A stretch of 64,000 nucleotides of DNA from CAYSPG01 sp964432885 (GCA_964432885.1 CAYSPG010000007.1:98966-162965), one strand, 5' to 3'. Shown: positions 1 to 8,974, counted from the first letter of the stretch. Program-made: numbers and translations. Notes: generated by a model not told the origin, from the letters alone.

Positions 1-1
1 T

Positions 2-76
2 TATTGGAAAATTAAAGCTTCTTGGACATTGGATGGAGCCGATTGCTACACCGAAAAAAACATATTGATAAAATAA
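2..76 (+). CDS. fixH: FixH/CcoH-like protein, C-terminal end only
   Basis: The window opens inside a reading frame of 24 codons ending in TAA one base before the next ATG. The residues include W-T-L-D-G-A-D-C-Y-x-E, the W..G..Y.E pattern that closes FixH family proteins. FixH is a membrane protein used in assembly of cbb3 cytochrome oxidase. In Bacteroidota, fixH is commonly followed by a TauE/DsbD-like membrane gene, exactly the neighbour here. Only the tail is visible, so the call rests on this short motif and on context. Confidence 0.55.
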   Translation, partial: YWKIKASWTLDGADCYTEKNILIK

Positions 77-77
77 T

Positions 78-797
78 ATGGATGCGGCACTATACTTTTC
101 TGCGTTAACACTTGGCTTCCTCGGTAGTTTTCATTGTGCAGGCATGTGTGGGCCTATTGCACTCATGTTGCCTTCAGAACAAACTTCACCTTCAAAAATT
201 GCAACTGCTAAATTGCTCTATAATTTTGGGCGTGTTACCACCTATGTTTTTATTGGATTGCTCTTTGGTTCACTGGGCATGACCATTTCGCTGCAGGGTT
301 TTCAGCGTGAACTGAGTGTTCTTACAGGTGTAATAATCCTTGTTACAGTTATTCTTTCAACCAGTAAAAAACAAAAACTGATTGAATATAAAATTACTAA
401 TGCTTATACAAGTCCATTGCGCAGGCAATTAAAAAAATTGTTCTCAAAAAAATCACCGCTTTCATTATTTCTCATTGGTGTAATTAACGGATTGTTGCCA
501 TGCGGTTTTGTTTACCTGGCTGCGGCAGGAGCCACATCGGCAGGAACAGTGAATGGCGCTGTGGCATATATGTTTCTTTTTGGGCTGGGAACATTTCCGG
601 TTATGATGGCACTGTCGTTAGCAGCAAATTATTTAGGTATAAAATTCAGAAATGTTTTTTCGCGAGTTTCTCCATTTATTGCAGTTGCACTTGCCTTATT
701 TCTTATTTACCGTGGTACCGATATGAAATTGCCAAACAATTTACACAACCATAATTCTAAACTGCCTGCAACAATTAATTGTATTGTTCCGCACTAA
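78..797 (+). CDS. TauE/SafE (DsbD-like) membrane protein of the cbb3 locus
   Basis: A 239-residue polytopic membrane protein with about six hydrophobic segments. A cysteine motif C-A-G-M-C-G-P lies in the first helix (about residues 20-26) and G-L-L-P-C-G-F is near residue 140. This paired-cysteine layout is typical of the sulfite exporter TauE/SafE family members that resemble the DsbD/CcdA membrane domain and sit at the end of cbb3 oxidase (cco/fix) clusters, where a role in copper or thiol handling during oxidase assembly is suspected. The ATG is one base after the fixH stop, indicating translational coupling. The substrate is not visible in the sequence. Confidence 0.75.
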   Translation: MDAALYFSALTLGFLGSFHCAGMCGPIALMLPSEQTSPSKIATAKLLYNFGRVTTYVFIGLLFGSLGMTISLQGFQRELSVLTGVIILVTVILSTSKKQKLIEYKITNAYTSPLRRQLKKLFSKKSPLSLFLIGVINGLLPCGFVYLAAAGATSAGTVNGAVAYMFLFGLGTFPVMMALSLAANYLGIKFRNVFSRVSPFIAVALALFLIYRGTDMKLPNNLHNHNSKLPATINCIVPH

Positions 798-809
798 TTA
801 TTTTTTCAG

Positions 810-2189
810 ATGCAATTTAAAACCATTATAGAGCCTTTTAAAATTAAATCGGTTGAACCTATTTCAATAAGCACCGAAGCCGAGAGAATAAAATATCTTG
901 AGACAGCACACTACAATCCTTTTTTGTTAAAAAGCGAACAGGTAATAATTGATTTTTTAACCGATAGTGGAACATCAGCAATGAGCAGTAACCAATGGGC
1001 TGCCATGATGAATGGTGACGAATCGTATGCAGGTGCAAAAAGCTGGGAACGGTTTGAGAAAACAGTTTATAAGTTAACGGGTATGCCATATATTCTTCCC
1101 ACGCACCAGGGACGTGCGGCAGAAAGAATTTTATACGGACATCTTGGTGGCAAAGAAAAATATTTTATAAGCAATACACATTTTGATACTACACGCGCCA
1201 ACATTGAATTCAGCGGAGCCACTGCAGTTGACTTTCCTTCGTTTGAAGCAAATGATGAAACATCCTCTTACCCTTTTAAGGGTAATCTGGAGATTAAACA
1301 ATTAAAAAAGTTTATAGATGAGAAAGGTGCAGAGAAAATTGCTGGAATAATTTTAACCGTTACCAACAACAGTGGTGGTGGACAACCGGTAAGTATGCAA
1401 AATGCAAAAGATGTATCGGCACTTTGCAAACAACATAACATACTTTTTATTTTGGATTGTTGCCGTATTGCAGAGAACAGTTATTTTATTAAGAATAATG
1501 AAAAGGGGTATGAAAACAAAACCTACAAAGAAATTGCCCAGGAAATGTTTTCGCTTGCCGATGCAAGTATTATGAGTGCAAAAAAAGACGCATTGGTAAA
1601 CATGGGCGGTTTTCTTACCATGCGCAATAAATCATTGGCCGATGCTTGCACACAACTTTTAATAATTACCGAAGGCTTTGCAACATACGGTGGTTTATCG
1701 GGCAGAGATATGGAAGCTATTGCTGTGGGACTTGAAGAAGTTTTTGACCCTGACTATTTGCATTACCGCATCATGAGCACACAATATCTTGGAGAAAAAT
1801 TATTAGGGAAGGGCATTTCAATTATTTATCCTGTTGGTGGGCACGCTGTGTATGTTGATGCAAAAAAATTGTATCCACATTTACCGGTTGAACAATATCC
1901 AGGTCAGGCATTGGTTTGTGAGTTATACCGCATAGGCGGGTTACGCTGCGTTGAAATAGGTTCGGTTATGTTTGGCAAGTACGATGCAAACAAAAAATTA
2001 ATTCCTGCTCCTCGCGAACTCGTCCGCCTTGCTATTCCACGAAGGGTATATACCCAAAGCCATATTGATTATGTGGTGGAAATTTTTGATGAGATAGTTA
2101 AGACCAAAGGAAAAGCAAAAGGATTAAAAATTATTAGCGAGCCATTATTTCTCCGGCACTTTACAGCGCATTTTGCATATTGCAAATAA
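810..2189 (+). CDS. tnaA: tryptophanase (tryptophan indole-lyase)
   Basis: A 459-residue PLP-dependent beta-eliminating lyase of the tryptophanase/tyrosine phenol-lyase family, full length. Visible landmarks: EPFKIKSVEP at the N-terminus, LTDSGT at residues 50-55, the active-site tyrosine in G-D-E-S-Y (Y73), PTHQGR at 97-102, and the PLP lysine in S-A-K-K-D-A (K259). The end reads L-R-H-F-T-A; the histidine here matches tryptophanase (H463 of E. coli TnaA), whereas tyrosine phenol-lyases have phenylalanine. The region near residue 375 reads G-L-R-C-V-E-I-G as in TnaA, not the R-S-M-E-R-G of tyrosine phenol-lyase. Expected reaction: L-tryptophan to indole, pyruvate and ammonia. No tnaB permease or tnaC leader is visible. 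The gene converges on the histidine kinase with a 12-bp gap. Confidence 0.85.
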   Translation: MQFKTIIEPFKIKSVEPISISTEAERIKYLETAHYNPFLLKSEQVIIDFLTDSGTSAMSSNQWAAMMNGDESYAGAKSWERFEKTVYKLTGMPYILPTHQGRAAERILYGHLGGKEKYFISNTHFDTTRANIEFSGATAVDFPSFEANDETSSYPFKGNLEIKQLKKFIDEKGAEKIAGIILTVTNNSGGGQPVSMQNAKDVSALCKQHNILFILDCCRIAENSYFIKNNEKGYENKTYKEIAQEMFSLADASIMSAKKDALVNMGGFLTMRNKSLADACTQLLIITEGFATYGGLSGRDMEAIAVGLEEVFDPDYLHYRIMSTQYLGEKLLGKGISIIYPVGGHAVYVDAKKLYPHLPVEQYPGQALVCELYRIGGLRCVEIGSVMFGKYDANKKLIPAPRELVRLAIPRRVYTQSHIDYVVEIFDEIVKTKGKAKGLKIISEPLFLRHFTAHFAYCK

Positions 2190-2201
2190 TAATACAACAG
2201 A

Positions 2202-3473
2202 TTATTTGTTTTCTAAGTCTAAACTAAAAACAAAAATGTGTATGTCATTTTTATTCTCATAGGTAAGGTTAAAGTGATACAAAGCACATATTTTTTTTGC
2301 AATGGAAAGTCCAAGCCCCGAAGAATCAGAATGTCTGCCTTTAGTATATCGGTCAAAAAGTTCTTCATGAGGTATCATCAACTTGTCGCCTGAATTTGAG
2401 ATAGAAATTTTATTCGGCATTATATGAATTGATAGTTTGCCTCTATCAATATTATATTTAATTGCGTTTGATAATAAGTTGGTAAATAGTATTTCAATCA
2501 ATTTATCGTTTGCGTCAATGATGATTTGAGTGTCATAATGTTTTTCAAGATTGATTTTTTTGAACTTAATAAAATCATCCATCTCAACTAAAAGCTCATC
2601 CAATAAATTATTTAAATTAATTTTATGGGTTGTTATATATTCCGAACTTTCTATTTTAGAAAAAAGATACAATGCATTATTTTTATCATTCAGGCGCTGG
2701 ATGGTATCTAATGCAGAACTAATTTGATTTTTCTCGCTTGATGAAAGGTTTGATGACTGAAGAAGTAATTCTAAACGCGATTGCACCACGGCAATGGGAA
2801 CCTTAGCTTCATGCGATACATTTTCAGTAAACTCTTTTAAGTTTTGATAATCTTTTTTTACTTTTCCTGTAAGTTTAAGTAATTCTTTATTGAGCGAATT
2901 AAATTCCGTAATGTTGGTGTTCTCCAATTGTAATTGGTAATTTTTTGCGACATCAAATTTTTTTAACTCAGCCAATGCTGTATGAAATGGTTTAAGTTTT
3001 GTTTTTGAAAACCAGAAATTCAATATAAGGAATGATAGTATCACCAAAACACCTGTTATTCCAAATGGAATTGTTATTCCTGCAAAAACATCTTCGTGTT
3101 CCGTTAAGCGTCTGCGAATTTTTAACAAAACTAATTTTCCATTAATGTTTAAAATGGTGCTTAGTTGTGTAAAGGGAACCACCTCAAATTCGCTACTGTC
3201 GTAAAAGGCCGTATCTTTAAAAATGGTTCCTGCAAATAATAATTTGTTTACAGGAGATATTTCGACAAAATCTCCTAACATAATTTTACTTGCTAGTAAT
3301 TCAGGTTGATAATTTAATTGCTTTATTATTAGTTCTTTTTCAAACAACATATGTTCTCTTGTCTCAGCATCCGTAAAATGAACTACCCTAAACATTATAT
3401 AGGAAGTAGCTCCCAATACAAGACTGAGTGCTATAAAAATATAATACCTGTTTGTAGCAGTTAAAAGATTCAT
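2202..3473 (-). CDS. sensor histidine kinase
   Basis: A 423-residue membrane sensor kinase. An N-terminal membrane helix (about residues 10-30), a roughly 100-residue extracytoplasmic region and a second helix (about 131-155) precede the kinase core. The phosphoacceptor is H221 in N-V-S-H-E-A-K-V-P, where the usual H-E-L-R/K-T-P has V for T. An N-box (N-L-L-S-N-A-I-K-Y-N) and a G-box (S-S-G-L-G-L-S-I-A) complete the ATPase domain. Its start overlaps the stop of the upstream response regulator by four bases, so the two form one operon and a cognate pair. The periplasmic domain is not one I recognise and the signal is unknown. Confidence 0.9.
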   Translation of the reverse strand: MNLLTATNRYYIFIALSLVLGATSYIMFRVVHFTDAETREHMLFEKELIIKQLNYQPELLASKIMLGDFVEISPVNKLLFAGTIFKDTAFYDSSEFEVVPFTQLSTILNINGKLVLLKIRRRLTEHEDVFAGITIPFGITGVLVILSFLILNFWFSKTKLKPFHTALAELKKFDVAKNYQLQLENTNITEFNSLNKELLKLTGKVKKDYQNLKEFTENVSHEAKVPIAVVQSRLELLLQSSNLSSSEKNQISSALDTIQRLNDKNNALYLFSKIESSEYITTHKINLNNLLDELLVEMDDFIKFKKINLEKHYDTQIIIDANDKLIEILFTNLLSNAIKYNIDRGKLSIHIMPNKISISNSGDKLMIPHEELFDRYTKGRHSDSSGLGLSIAKKICALYHFNLTYENKNDIHIFVFSLDLENK

Positions 3474-4165
3474 TCCGCTGTAAGAACATATCCTACTCCA
3501 TAAATAGTTTTTAAATAATCAACTTGGGTGTACTCAGAAATTTTTCTTTTCAGGTTTTTTACCTGACTGTAAATAAAATCAAAAGAGTCGTCAATGGCAT
3601 ATTTATTACGATACAGGTGCCTGCCAATAGCCTGTCTGGAAAGAACACTTTGTGCATTGGATATGAGTAGATGCAAGAGTTCAAACTCAGTACTTGTTAG
3701 TTTAAGCTCTTTATCATTGATATATGCACGATGGTTTATTATGTTTAGACTTAGTTCATGAAAGAAAATACTGTCGTTCTTGTTTGAAAATTTTGCTTTG
3801 TATAAATTTTTTATTCGGGCAACAAGTAAAGGAAAGTTAAAAGGTTTAGGTAAAAAATCGTCAGAGCCTTTGGTTAAGCCCATTACTTTATCTGAAATTG
3901 AATCTCTTCCAGACAATATTATGATGTGCCCGTTATAATTTAATTTTTGTGCATGCTCTAAAAATTCAAAACCGGTTCCATCGGGAAGATTTATATCTAA
4001 CAAAACAAAATCAAAAGTTTGTTTATCAAAAAAATTAAGTGCTGAACTTAAATCATGCACACATGTGCACGAAGTGTTATACCTTGATAAGTATTCAGAA
4101 ATTGATTGTGTTATTTCTTTTTCGTCATCAACAATTAAAAAACTTAGTTGCTTCTCTTCTATCAT
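3470..4165 (-). CDS. OmpR/PhoB-family response regulator
   Basis: A 231-residue two-domain regulator. The receiver has the acidic pair D-D-E (residues 13-15), phosphoacceptor D57 in L-L-D-I-N-L-P and the lysine of L-P-K-P-F. The C-terminal winged-helix domain has L-T-S-T-E-F-E-L-L and ends with T-I-Y-G-V-G-Y. It is translated first in a two-gene operon with the histidine kinase (4-base ATGA overlap). It is divergent from the extracytoplasmic cytochrome cluster starting at 4554, which makes that cluster a possible but unproven target. Confidence 0.92.
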   Translation of the reverse strand: MIEEKQLSFLIVDDEKEITQSISEYLSRYNTSCTCVHDLSSALNFFDKQTFDFVLLDINLPDGTGFEFLEHAQKLNYNGHIIILSGRDSISDKVMGLTKGSDDFLPKPFNFPLLVARIKNLYKAKFSNKNDSIFFHELSLNIINHRAYINDKELKLTSTEFELLHLLISNAQSVLSRQAIGRHLYRNKYAIDDSFDFIYSQVKNLKRKISEYTQVDYLKTIYGVGYVLTAE

Positions 4166-4553
4166 GATTGTTAATTTATAGCTTGAAAGTTATGTTTTTT
4201 TATTTAAAATAATTTCTGATTTTTTATTTTTATATTACAAAAGATAGGTTTACTTCATGTATTTACCCAAATGACAAATTTATCTTTGACCCAACAAAAA
4301 TATACGTTCGCCAATAATTAATGCAATTTCGCCAACATATTTATCAAAACAACAAAGTTGATAATTCAAGGTTAAGATTAGATTCTTTATAATCTTAGTT
4401 GTGGAAAGTCAGTTCAAATAATTTATCTAATTAACTCATCACCCAGGCCTAAGCAACCAGAGGAAATGAATTATGATGCATAGATAGCCTAAGAAGCTAC
4501 TGCAAAAAGAATAAAAATAAACACTGACGATTAACAAATTAAAATTTAATAAA
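4166..4553. other. 388-bp intergenic region between divergent operons
   Basis: No open frame is supported here. The region is AT-rich and must hold the promoters of the response regulator (minus) and of the 4554 gene (plus). A more GC-balanced stretch at about 4441-4505 contains a small hairpin (TAGC...GCTA) and could be a structured leader of the 4554 transcript. It does not match a riboswitch class I can name. Confidence 0.4.
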
Positions 4554-5390
4554 ATGAAAAATCAACTACTTGTATTGTGCGCCATAGGCGTATTTGTTAT
4601 TTGCACTGCCGAAATAACCAGCGATAATGGAAAGGCGGGCTACACTGGTTCACCTGGTGAATCAAAGTGTAATAATTGTCATAATACCTACACTTTAAAT
4701 ACAGGAGGTGGAAGCGTTACTCTTGGAGGTATATCGAACTGGCAATACATACCAGGCCAAACCTATAATATGACGCTAACTGTTGCAAGGGCTGGCAATT
4801 CACTTTTTGGTTTAGGCTTAGAAGCATTGACAAGCAGTAATACAAATGCAGGTACCTTAGTAATAACAAATTCCAGCACTCAAATAAAAACAAAAACTAT
4901 AAATGGAGTTTCAAGAAACAACGTTGTACATACTTTTAACGGAGGTGCATCAGCAGATTTAAAAGTATTCTCATTTAATTGGGTAGCACCTGCAACCAAT
5001 GTAGGTCCGGTAACAATGTATTACAATGGCGTGGCAGCAAATGGAAACGGAAATGAAAACAATGATTACGTTTATTCAGGCAGTCAGGTAATATCTCCTG
5101 TTACAACGGGTATTGAAACTTTTAATACTGAAAATAGCTTTTCAGTGTCCCCAATTCCAGCTAATGATTTTTTGGATGTTAAATTTTCTCTTACGAAAAG
5201 TGAAAAAGTATCTATAACGCTTTATGATATTAATGGACGAAATGTAACCAACCTTCTTCCTGAATCAATAAAAAGCGGTGAGTGTTTGGAGCATTTTAAT
5301 TTAAAGGATAAGATTTCTACTAAAGGAATTTATTTTTTGCGAATGAATGTAAGCGGAAAATTATACGACAAAAAAATATTGCTGAATTAA
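4554..5390 (+). CDS. T9SS-sorted protein with CXXCH motif and choice-of-anchor V-like domain
   Basis: 278 residues. A Sec signal peptide (about residues 1-19) is followed by G-Y-T-G-S-P-G-E and C-N-N-C-H at about residues 39-43, a c-type heme attachment pattern. A beta-rich domain of about 130 residues resembles the choice-of-anchor V domain of Bacteroidota surface proteins, which typically carries this CxxCH-containing start. The last 80 residues (S-V-S-P-I-P-A-N-D ... G-I-Y-F-L-R-M) form a type A T9SS C-terminal sorting domain, so the protein should cross the outer membrane and be anchored or released. It is the first gene of a same-strand run to 7641. Whether heme is bound is an inference from the motif only. 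Confidence 0.75.
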   Translation: MKNQLLVLCAIGVFVICTAEITSDNGKAGYTGSPGESKCNNCHNTYTLNTGGGSVTLGGISNWQYIPGQTYNMTLTVARAGNSLFGLGLEALTSSNTNAGTLVITNSSTQIKTKTINGVSRNNVVHTFNGGASADLKVFSFNWVAPATNVGPVTMYYNGVAANGNGNENNDYVYSGSQVISPVTTGIETFNTENSFSVSPIPANDFLDVKFSLTKSEKVSITLYDINGRNVTNLLPESIKSGECLEHFNLKDKISTKGIYFLRMNVSGKLYDKKILLN

Positions 5391-5397
5391 AACAAGT

Positions 5398-5769
5398 ATG
5401 ACCAATAAGACCATTTTAATTTTCCTTATTTCAATCGGATTCATGTTAGGATCGTGCAAACATGGAACAGATTTAACAGGACTTCCAACCGTGAGTTTTA
5501 AAGACCATGTAGCTCCGTTGCTTTCATCCAAATGTTCATTTAGCGGATGTCATGGAAATATTGGAGGGAGTGAGTTTCCTTTAATAGAATATAATGATGT
5601 GATAAAATATGGCGAGGTAAAAGCAGGCAATGCTAACGACAGTAGATTGTATAAAGCCATTGTAAATAAAGACGAGGAAATAATGCCACCAGCTTCTTAT
5701 AACCAACTTACAAATAATGAGATTGAACTTATTTATGTTTGGATTGAACAAGGCGCTAACAATAACTAA
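5398..5769 (+). CDS. cytochrome-like lipoprotein with CX4CH motif
   Basis: 123 residues with a lipoprotein signal ending in M-L-G-S-C (lipid cysteine at about residue 20). The mature part has H-V-A-P-L-L-S-S-K-C-S-F-S-G-C-H-G, then I-M-P-P-A-S and W-I-E-Q-G-A, the layout of small Planctomycete/Bacteroidota-type cytochrome c domains in which the methionine of M-P-P would be the distal ligand. The cysteines are separated by four residues, not two, so classical CXXCH heme attachment is not present. The gene starts 8 bp after the T9SS protein and belongs to the same operon. Confidence 0.7.
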   Translation: MTNKTILIFLISIGFMLGSCKHGTDLTGLPTVSFKDHVAPLLSSKCSFSGCHGNIGGSEFPLIEYNDVIKYGEVKAGNANDSRLYKAIVNKDEEIMPPASYNQLTNNEIELIYVWIEQGANNN

Positions 5770-5776
5770 ACTTTAT

Positions 5777-6163
5777 ATGCGTAAAATTATTTTGCTGTCA
5801 ATAGCAGTATGTTCACTAACCGGATGCTATTACGATAATGAAGACGAATTGCATCCAAGTATTAACATCAGTAATTCATGCGATACAACCATTGAGATAA
5901 GTTACGCCAATGATATTGCGCCAATCATGAATTCAAGTTGTGGTGCCACAGATAATAACTGTCATTCTATAAACAGTACTTCCAGTGGAATTCCGCTTGA
6001 TAATTATTCAAACATTTATGATGTAATACTTGATGGTTCCTTTCTTGGGTCTATACTTCATGAGCAGGCATATTCACCAATGCCACAAGGTGGTGGTAAA
6101 CTTGACGACTGCAGCATTTCAAAAATTCAGAGTTGGATAAATCATAATGCACCTAACAATTAA
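5777..6163 (+). CDS. cytochrome-like lipoprotein with CX6CH motif
   Basis: 128 residues starting at the ATG seven bases after the previous stop. An upstream ATG at 5717 in the same frame would overlap the previous gene by 53 bases and would bury the signal peptide. M-R-K-I-I-L-L-S-I-A-V-C-S-L-T-G-C gives a lipoprotein signal. The body repeats the neighbour's plan (Y-A-N-D-I-A-P-I-M-N-S-S-C ... N-N-C-H, M-P-Q-G-G, I-Q-S-W-I), so the two are paralogues, but here the spacing is C-x6-C-H. Either a divergent heme site or a cysteine pair in a related fold is possible. Confidence 0.65.
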   Translation: MRKIILLSIAVCSLTGCYYDNEDELHPSINISNSCDTTIEISYANDIAPIMNSSCGATDNNCHSINSTSSGIPLDNYSNIYDVILDGSFLGSILHEQAYSPMPQGGGKLDDCSISKIQSWINHNAPNN

Positions 6164-6188
6164 TTAACCTCTTTGCACTTTTAAAAAA

Positions 6189-7079
6189 ATGAAAAAAAAA
6201 ATCAGCTGGTTGTTTTCAATATTAGCTTTAATAGGTTTTAAATCAAACTCGCAGGATTTGTGGAATCTTGTTGACTCGGCACAGGCACCTAAAAAAGAAT
6301 TTGCCTACGCAACATTTAAAACCACAAGACTTGTCAATTTACATACTGTTGAAACCCTTGGAAAAAGAAGTCTTGATTTTAGAATTTCGCATAGGTTTGG
6401 TGCTCTTAATAGTGGCTCGTATAACGCATGGGGAATTGATGGCCCAGCCAACATTAAACTGAGTTTAGAATACAGTTACAATGGTAAATGGATGGTAGGA
6501 ATTGGACGAAGCTCATTTGAAAAAATGGATGATGTTTTTTTAAAAATACGTTTACTGCGACAATCAAAAAAAGGTGGAGTGCCTGTTAGTATTACCTGGC
6601 TTTCGTCTGCATTTTATACTGCACAACACGACCCTAACAGCGAGAGGAATGGATATTCTAAATACCAATATAAATCAAGCCGTATGTCATACGTGCATCA
6701 ACTTTTAATTGCCCGAAAATTCAATAACAATATTTCATTGCAAGTGGGCGGATGGTTTACTCATTTCAATTTAGTTGAACATGCAAAAGATAAAAACGAT
6801 GCTTATGGAGCCACAGGAGTTGCACGAATAAAATTTACCAAACGACAGGCCATTACGTTTGAATACGCATTAAGAGGAAATACCGACTACTCGCAAAATA
6901 AATATTATGACAGCATGGGCATTGGCTATGAAATAGAAACAGGTGGGCATGTTTTTCAGGTACACCTTACTAACTCTTTTGGAATTGCCGAAAATCAATT
7001 TCTTACAAATACACAAACTCAATGGAATAATGCAGGTATCCGAATTGGATTTAATGTCTCGAGAGTTTTTACACTTTAA
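6189..7079 (+). CDS. DUF5777-family outer-membrane beta-barrel protein
   Basis: 296 residues with a Sec signal peptide (cleavage near S-N-S-Q, residue 22) followed by alternating hydrophobic/polar strands with many aromatic residues, including a barrel-like closing strand (G-I-R-I-G-F-N-V-S). The segment L-D-F-R-I-S-H-R-F-G near residue 60 and the overall plan match the DUF5777 family, small Bacteroidota barrels of unknown function usually found beside cytochrome-like lipoproteins and YceI proteins, as here. It may be the outer-membrane component of the cluster; no transport function is demonstrated. Confidence 0.7.
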   Translation: MKKKISWLFSILALIGFKSNSQDLWNLVDSAQAPKKEFAYATFKTTRLVNLHTVETLGKRSLDFRISHRFGALNSGSYNAWGIDGPANIKLSLEYSYNGKWMVGIGRSSFEKMDDVFLKIRLLRQSKKGGVPVSITWLSSAFYTAQHDPNSERNGYSKYQYKSSRMSYVHQLLIARKFNNNISLQVGGWFTHFNLVEHAKDKNDAYGATGVARIKFTKRQAITFEYALRGNTDYSQNKYYDSMGIGYEIETGGHVFQVHLTNSFGIAENQFLTNTQTQWNNAGIRIGFNVSRVFTL

Positions 7080-7089
7080 ATTATACACT

Positions 7090-7641
7090 ATGAAAAAAAT
7101 ATTTTTAGCGGTATTTTTTATATCAGCATATTATCAAGCAAACGCACAGATTTACATTGGCAAAGAAGGCGATGTAAGTTTTTTTGGCAAATCACCCATT
7201 GAGGATATTGAAGCTCACAATAAAGCAGTTAAACCAGTATTGAATTCTGCAACTGGTGAATTATTATTTAAAATTCCTATAACCAGTTTTGTTTTTAAAT
7301 CATCGCTTATGCAAGAGCACTTTAATGAAAACTATATGGAATCAGACAAATATCCTGTTGCTACTTTTCAAGGAAAAATAAATGAGACTGTTGATTACAG
7401 CAGCGACAGCACAAAGCAAGTTACAGCATCTGGCACAATAAGTATTCATGGTGTGCCACAAAAAATTACAGCCCAGGGAAGTATTGCTTTTAAAGAAAAA
7501 AACATTTTAATACATTCTGTTTTTAAAATACATCTTGACGATTTTAAAATTGTGGTTCCTGCATTGTATTCCCAAAACATTCCTCCTGATATTGAGATTA
7601 CGGTTCATTCAATTCTGGAACCGTATGTCAAAACGCCTTGA
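7090..7641 (+). CDS. YceI-like secreted protein
   Basis: 183 residues from the ATG at 7090, chosen because it opens directly with a signal peptide (M-K-K-I-F-L-A-V-F-F ... A-N-A-Q). A longer in-frame version would run back into the DUF5777 gene. The mature protein has Y-P-V-A-T-F-Q-G-K-I and an S-I-H-G-V-P-Q-K-I-T segment, typical of the YceI lipocalin-like barrel that binds isoprenoid or quinone-like ligands in the periplasm. It ends the 4554-7641 run. A role with the neighbouring cytochrome-like proteins in extracytoplasmic electron or lipid handling is inference from context. Confidence 0.75.
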   Translation: MKKIFLAVFFISAYYQANAQIYIGKEGDVSFFGKSPIEDIEAHNKAVKPVLNSATGELLFKIPITSFVFKSSLMQEHFNENYMESDKYPVATFQGKINETVDYSSDSTKQVTASGTISIHGVPQKITAQGSIAFKEKNILIHSVFKIHLDDFKIVVPALYSQNIPPDIEITVHSILEPYVKTP

Positions 7642-7727
7642 ATTATATTGCCGCTTTTTTTATACACTAAAAAAAATATAATTTTTTCAGTCGTCCAATA
7701 GCTTCAAAATAAAAATCAGATATATAA

Positions 7728-7741
7728 CTGATAAATATCAG
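7728..7741. promoter_or_regulatory. Crp/Fnr-like palindrome upstream of hmgA
   Basis: The sequence CTGAT-AAAT-ATCAG is a symmetrical 14-mer of the TGAT-N4-ATCA type bound by Fnr-family regulators. It ends 44 bp before the proposed hmgA start codon. Three similar sites occur in other intergenic regions of this window (14026, 21513, 33943). Confidence 0.45.
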
Positions 7742-7785
7742 TGCAACAATGGCTGCTTTTACTGCTATTTGCAGAAAAAATTATC

Positions 7786-8973
7786 ATGCCGATTTATCAC
7801 TCGCTTGGAAAGCTACCCAATAAGCGACACATCGTATTTCGTCAGCCAAACGGAAATTTATATCACGAAGAACTTTTTGGCACCGAAGGTTTTTCAGGTA
7901 TGTCATCGCTTGTTTATCACCTCCATCCGCCAACCATGGTTAAGGAGCATGGTAAGCCATATAGCATAAAACCTGAAATTGCAATTGAAGACAACCTTCA
8001 GGCGCGCAGCTTTTCAGGTTTCGAAATAGAGCCTGAACAAGATTACATCGATAGTCGCAAAGTACTTTTTGTAAACAACGATTTACATATCGGCATTGCC
8101 GCTCCTCAGCAAAGCACCACTGGTTATTTTTTCAAAAATGCCGATGCTGACGAAATGTTATATATACATCGCGGCAGCGGTGTGCTCAAGTCCATGTATG
8201 GCTCAGTTGATTTTGAGTACGGAGATTATTTAATTATTCCAAGAGGAACCGTTTACCAAATCCACTTCAACACCACCGATAATAAAATTCTTTTCATCGA
8301 ATCACATTCACCCATTGAAACCCCATCACGATACCGCAATCAATACGGGCAATTTCTTGAAAATTCACCTTTTTGTGAACGTGATTTTAAATTGCCACAC
8401 TCACTGGAAACACATGATGCGAAAGGAAATTTTTTAATCAACATAAAAAAGCGCGGGCTCATTTATCCATACATATACGAAACACATCCTTTTGATGTTG
8501 TTGGATACGATGGCACTTCTTATCCATACGCTTTTTCCATATTTAATTTCGAACCCATCACCGGTCGCATACACATGCCGCCTCCGATACACCAGCAGTT
8601 TCAGGCTAAAAATTTTGTGGTGTGTTCATTTGTTCCGCGCATGTACGATTATCATCCGCAGGCAATACCTGCACCTTATCATCATAGTAATATTGACAGT
8701 GATGAGTTGTTGTATTATGTAGATGGCGATTTTATGAGCAGAAATAATATTCAACAAGGGCAAATTACATTGCATCCCGGTGGCATTCCGCACGGGCCAC
8801 ACCCCGGTGCTATTGAGCGCAGCATTGGAAAAAAAGAAACCAACGAACTTGCTGTAATGATTGACCCTTTTAACCCCGTAATGATTACCGAAGAAGCGTT
8901 AAGCATCGAAAACAAAGATTATTACAAATCGTGGTTAAGCAAAACCAAAGAAGAAATTGTAACACCATTATAA
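7786..8973 (+). CDS. hmgA: homogentisate 1,2-dioxygenase
   Basis: 395 residues from the ATG at 7786 (M-P-I-Y-H-S-L-G-K-L-P). A GTG at 7741 would add 15 hydrophobic residues not seen at the start of the family and would place the Fnr-like palindrome at the start codon. Homogentisate dioxygenase is a cytosolic cupin that opens the ring of homogentisate to maleylacetoacetate. Iron ligands are recognisable near the C-terminus: Y-H-H-S-N-I-D-S-D-E (His and Glu) and I-P-H-G-P-H (His). The next gene starts two bases after the stop and makes the substrate, so they form a tyrosine catabolism operon. Confidence 0.92.
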   Translation: MPIYHSLGKLPNKRHIVFRQPNGNLYHEELFGTEGFSGMSSLVYHLHPPTMVKEHGKPYSIKPEIAIEDNLQARSFSGFEIEPEQDYIDSRKVLFVNNDLHIGIAAPQQSTTGYFFKNADADEMLYIHRGSGVLKSMYGSVDFEYGDYLIIPRGTVYQIHFNTTDNKILFIESHSPIETPSRYRNQYGQFLENSPFCERDFKLPHSLETHDAKGNFLINIKKRGLIYPYIYETHPFDVVGYDGTSYPYAFSIFNFEPITGRIHMPPPIHQQFQAKNFVVCSFVPRMYDYHPQAIPAPYHHSNIDSDELLYYVDGDFMSRNNIQQGQITLHPGGIPHGPHPGAIERSIGKKETNELAVMIDPFNPVMITEEALSIENKDYYKSWLSKTKEEIVTPL

Positions 8974-8974
8974 A

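Noticed and set aside
810..2189. Tyrosine phenol-lyase instead of tryptophanase
   Set aside because: The C-terminal L-R-H-F-T-A histidine and the residue 375 region match tryptophanase; tyrosine phenol-lyase has F and R-S-M-E-R-G there.
4441..4505. Riboswitch upstream of the 4554 gene
   Set aside because: The region is compositionally different from its surroundings but does not match a class I know and shows only a 4-bp hairpin.
7741..7785. GTG start of hmgA at 7741
   Set aside because: It would add a hydrophobic extension not seen in the family and would coincide with the Fnr-like palindrome; the ATG at 7786 matches the usual N-terminus.
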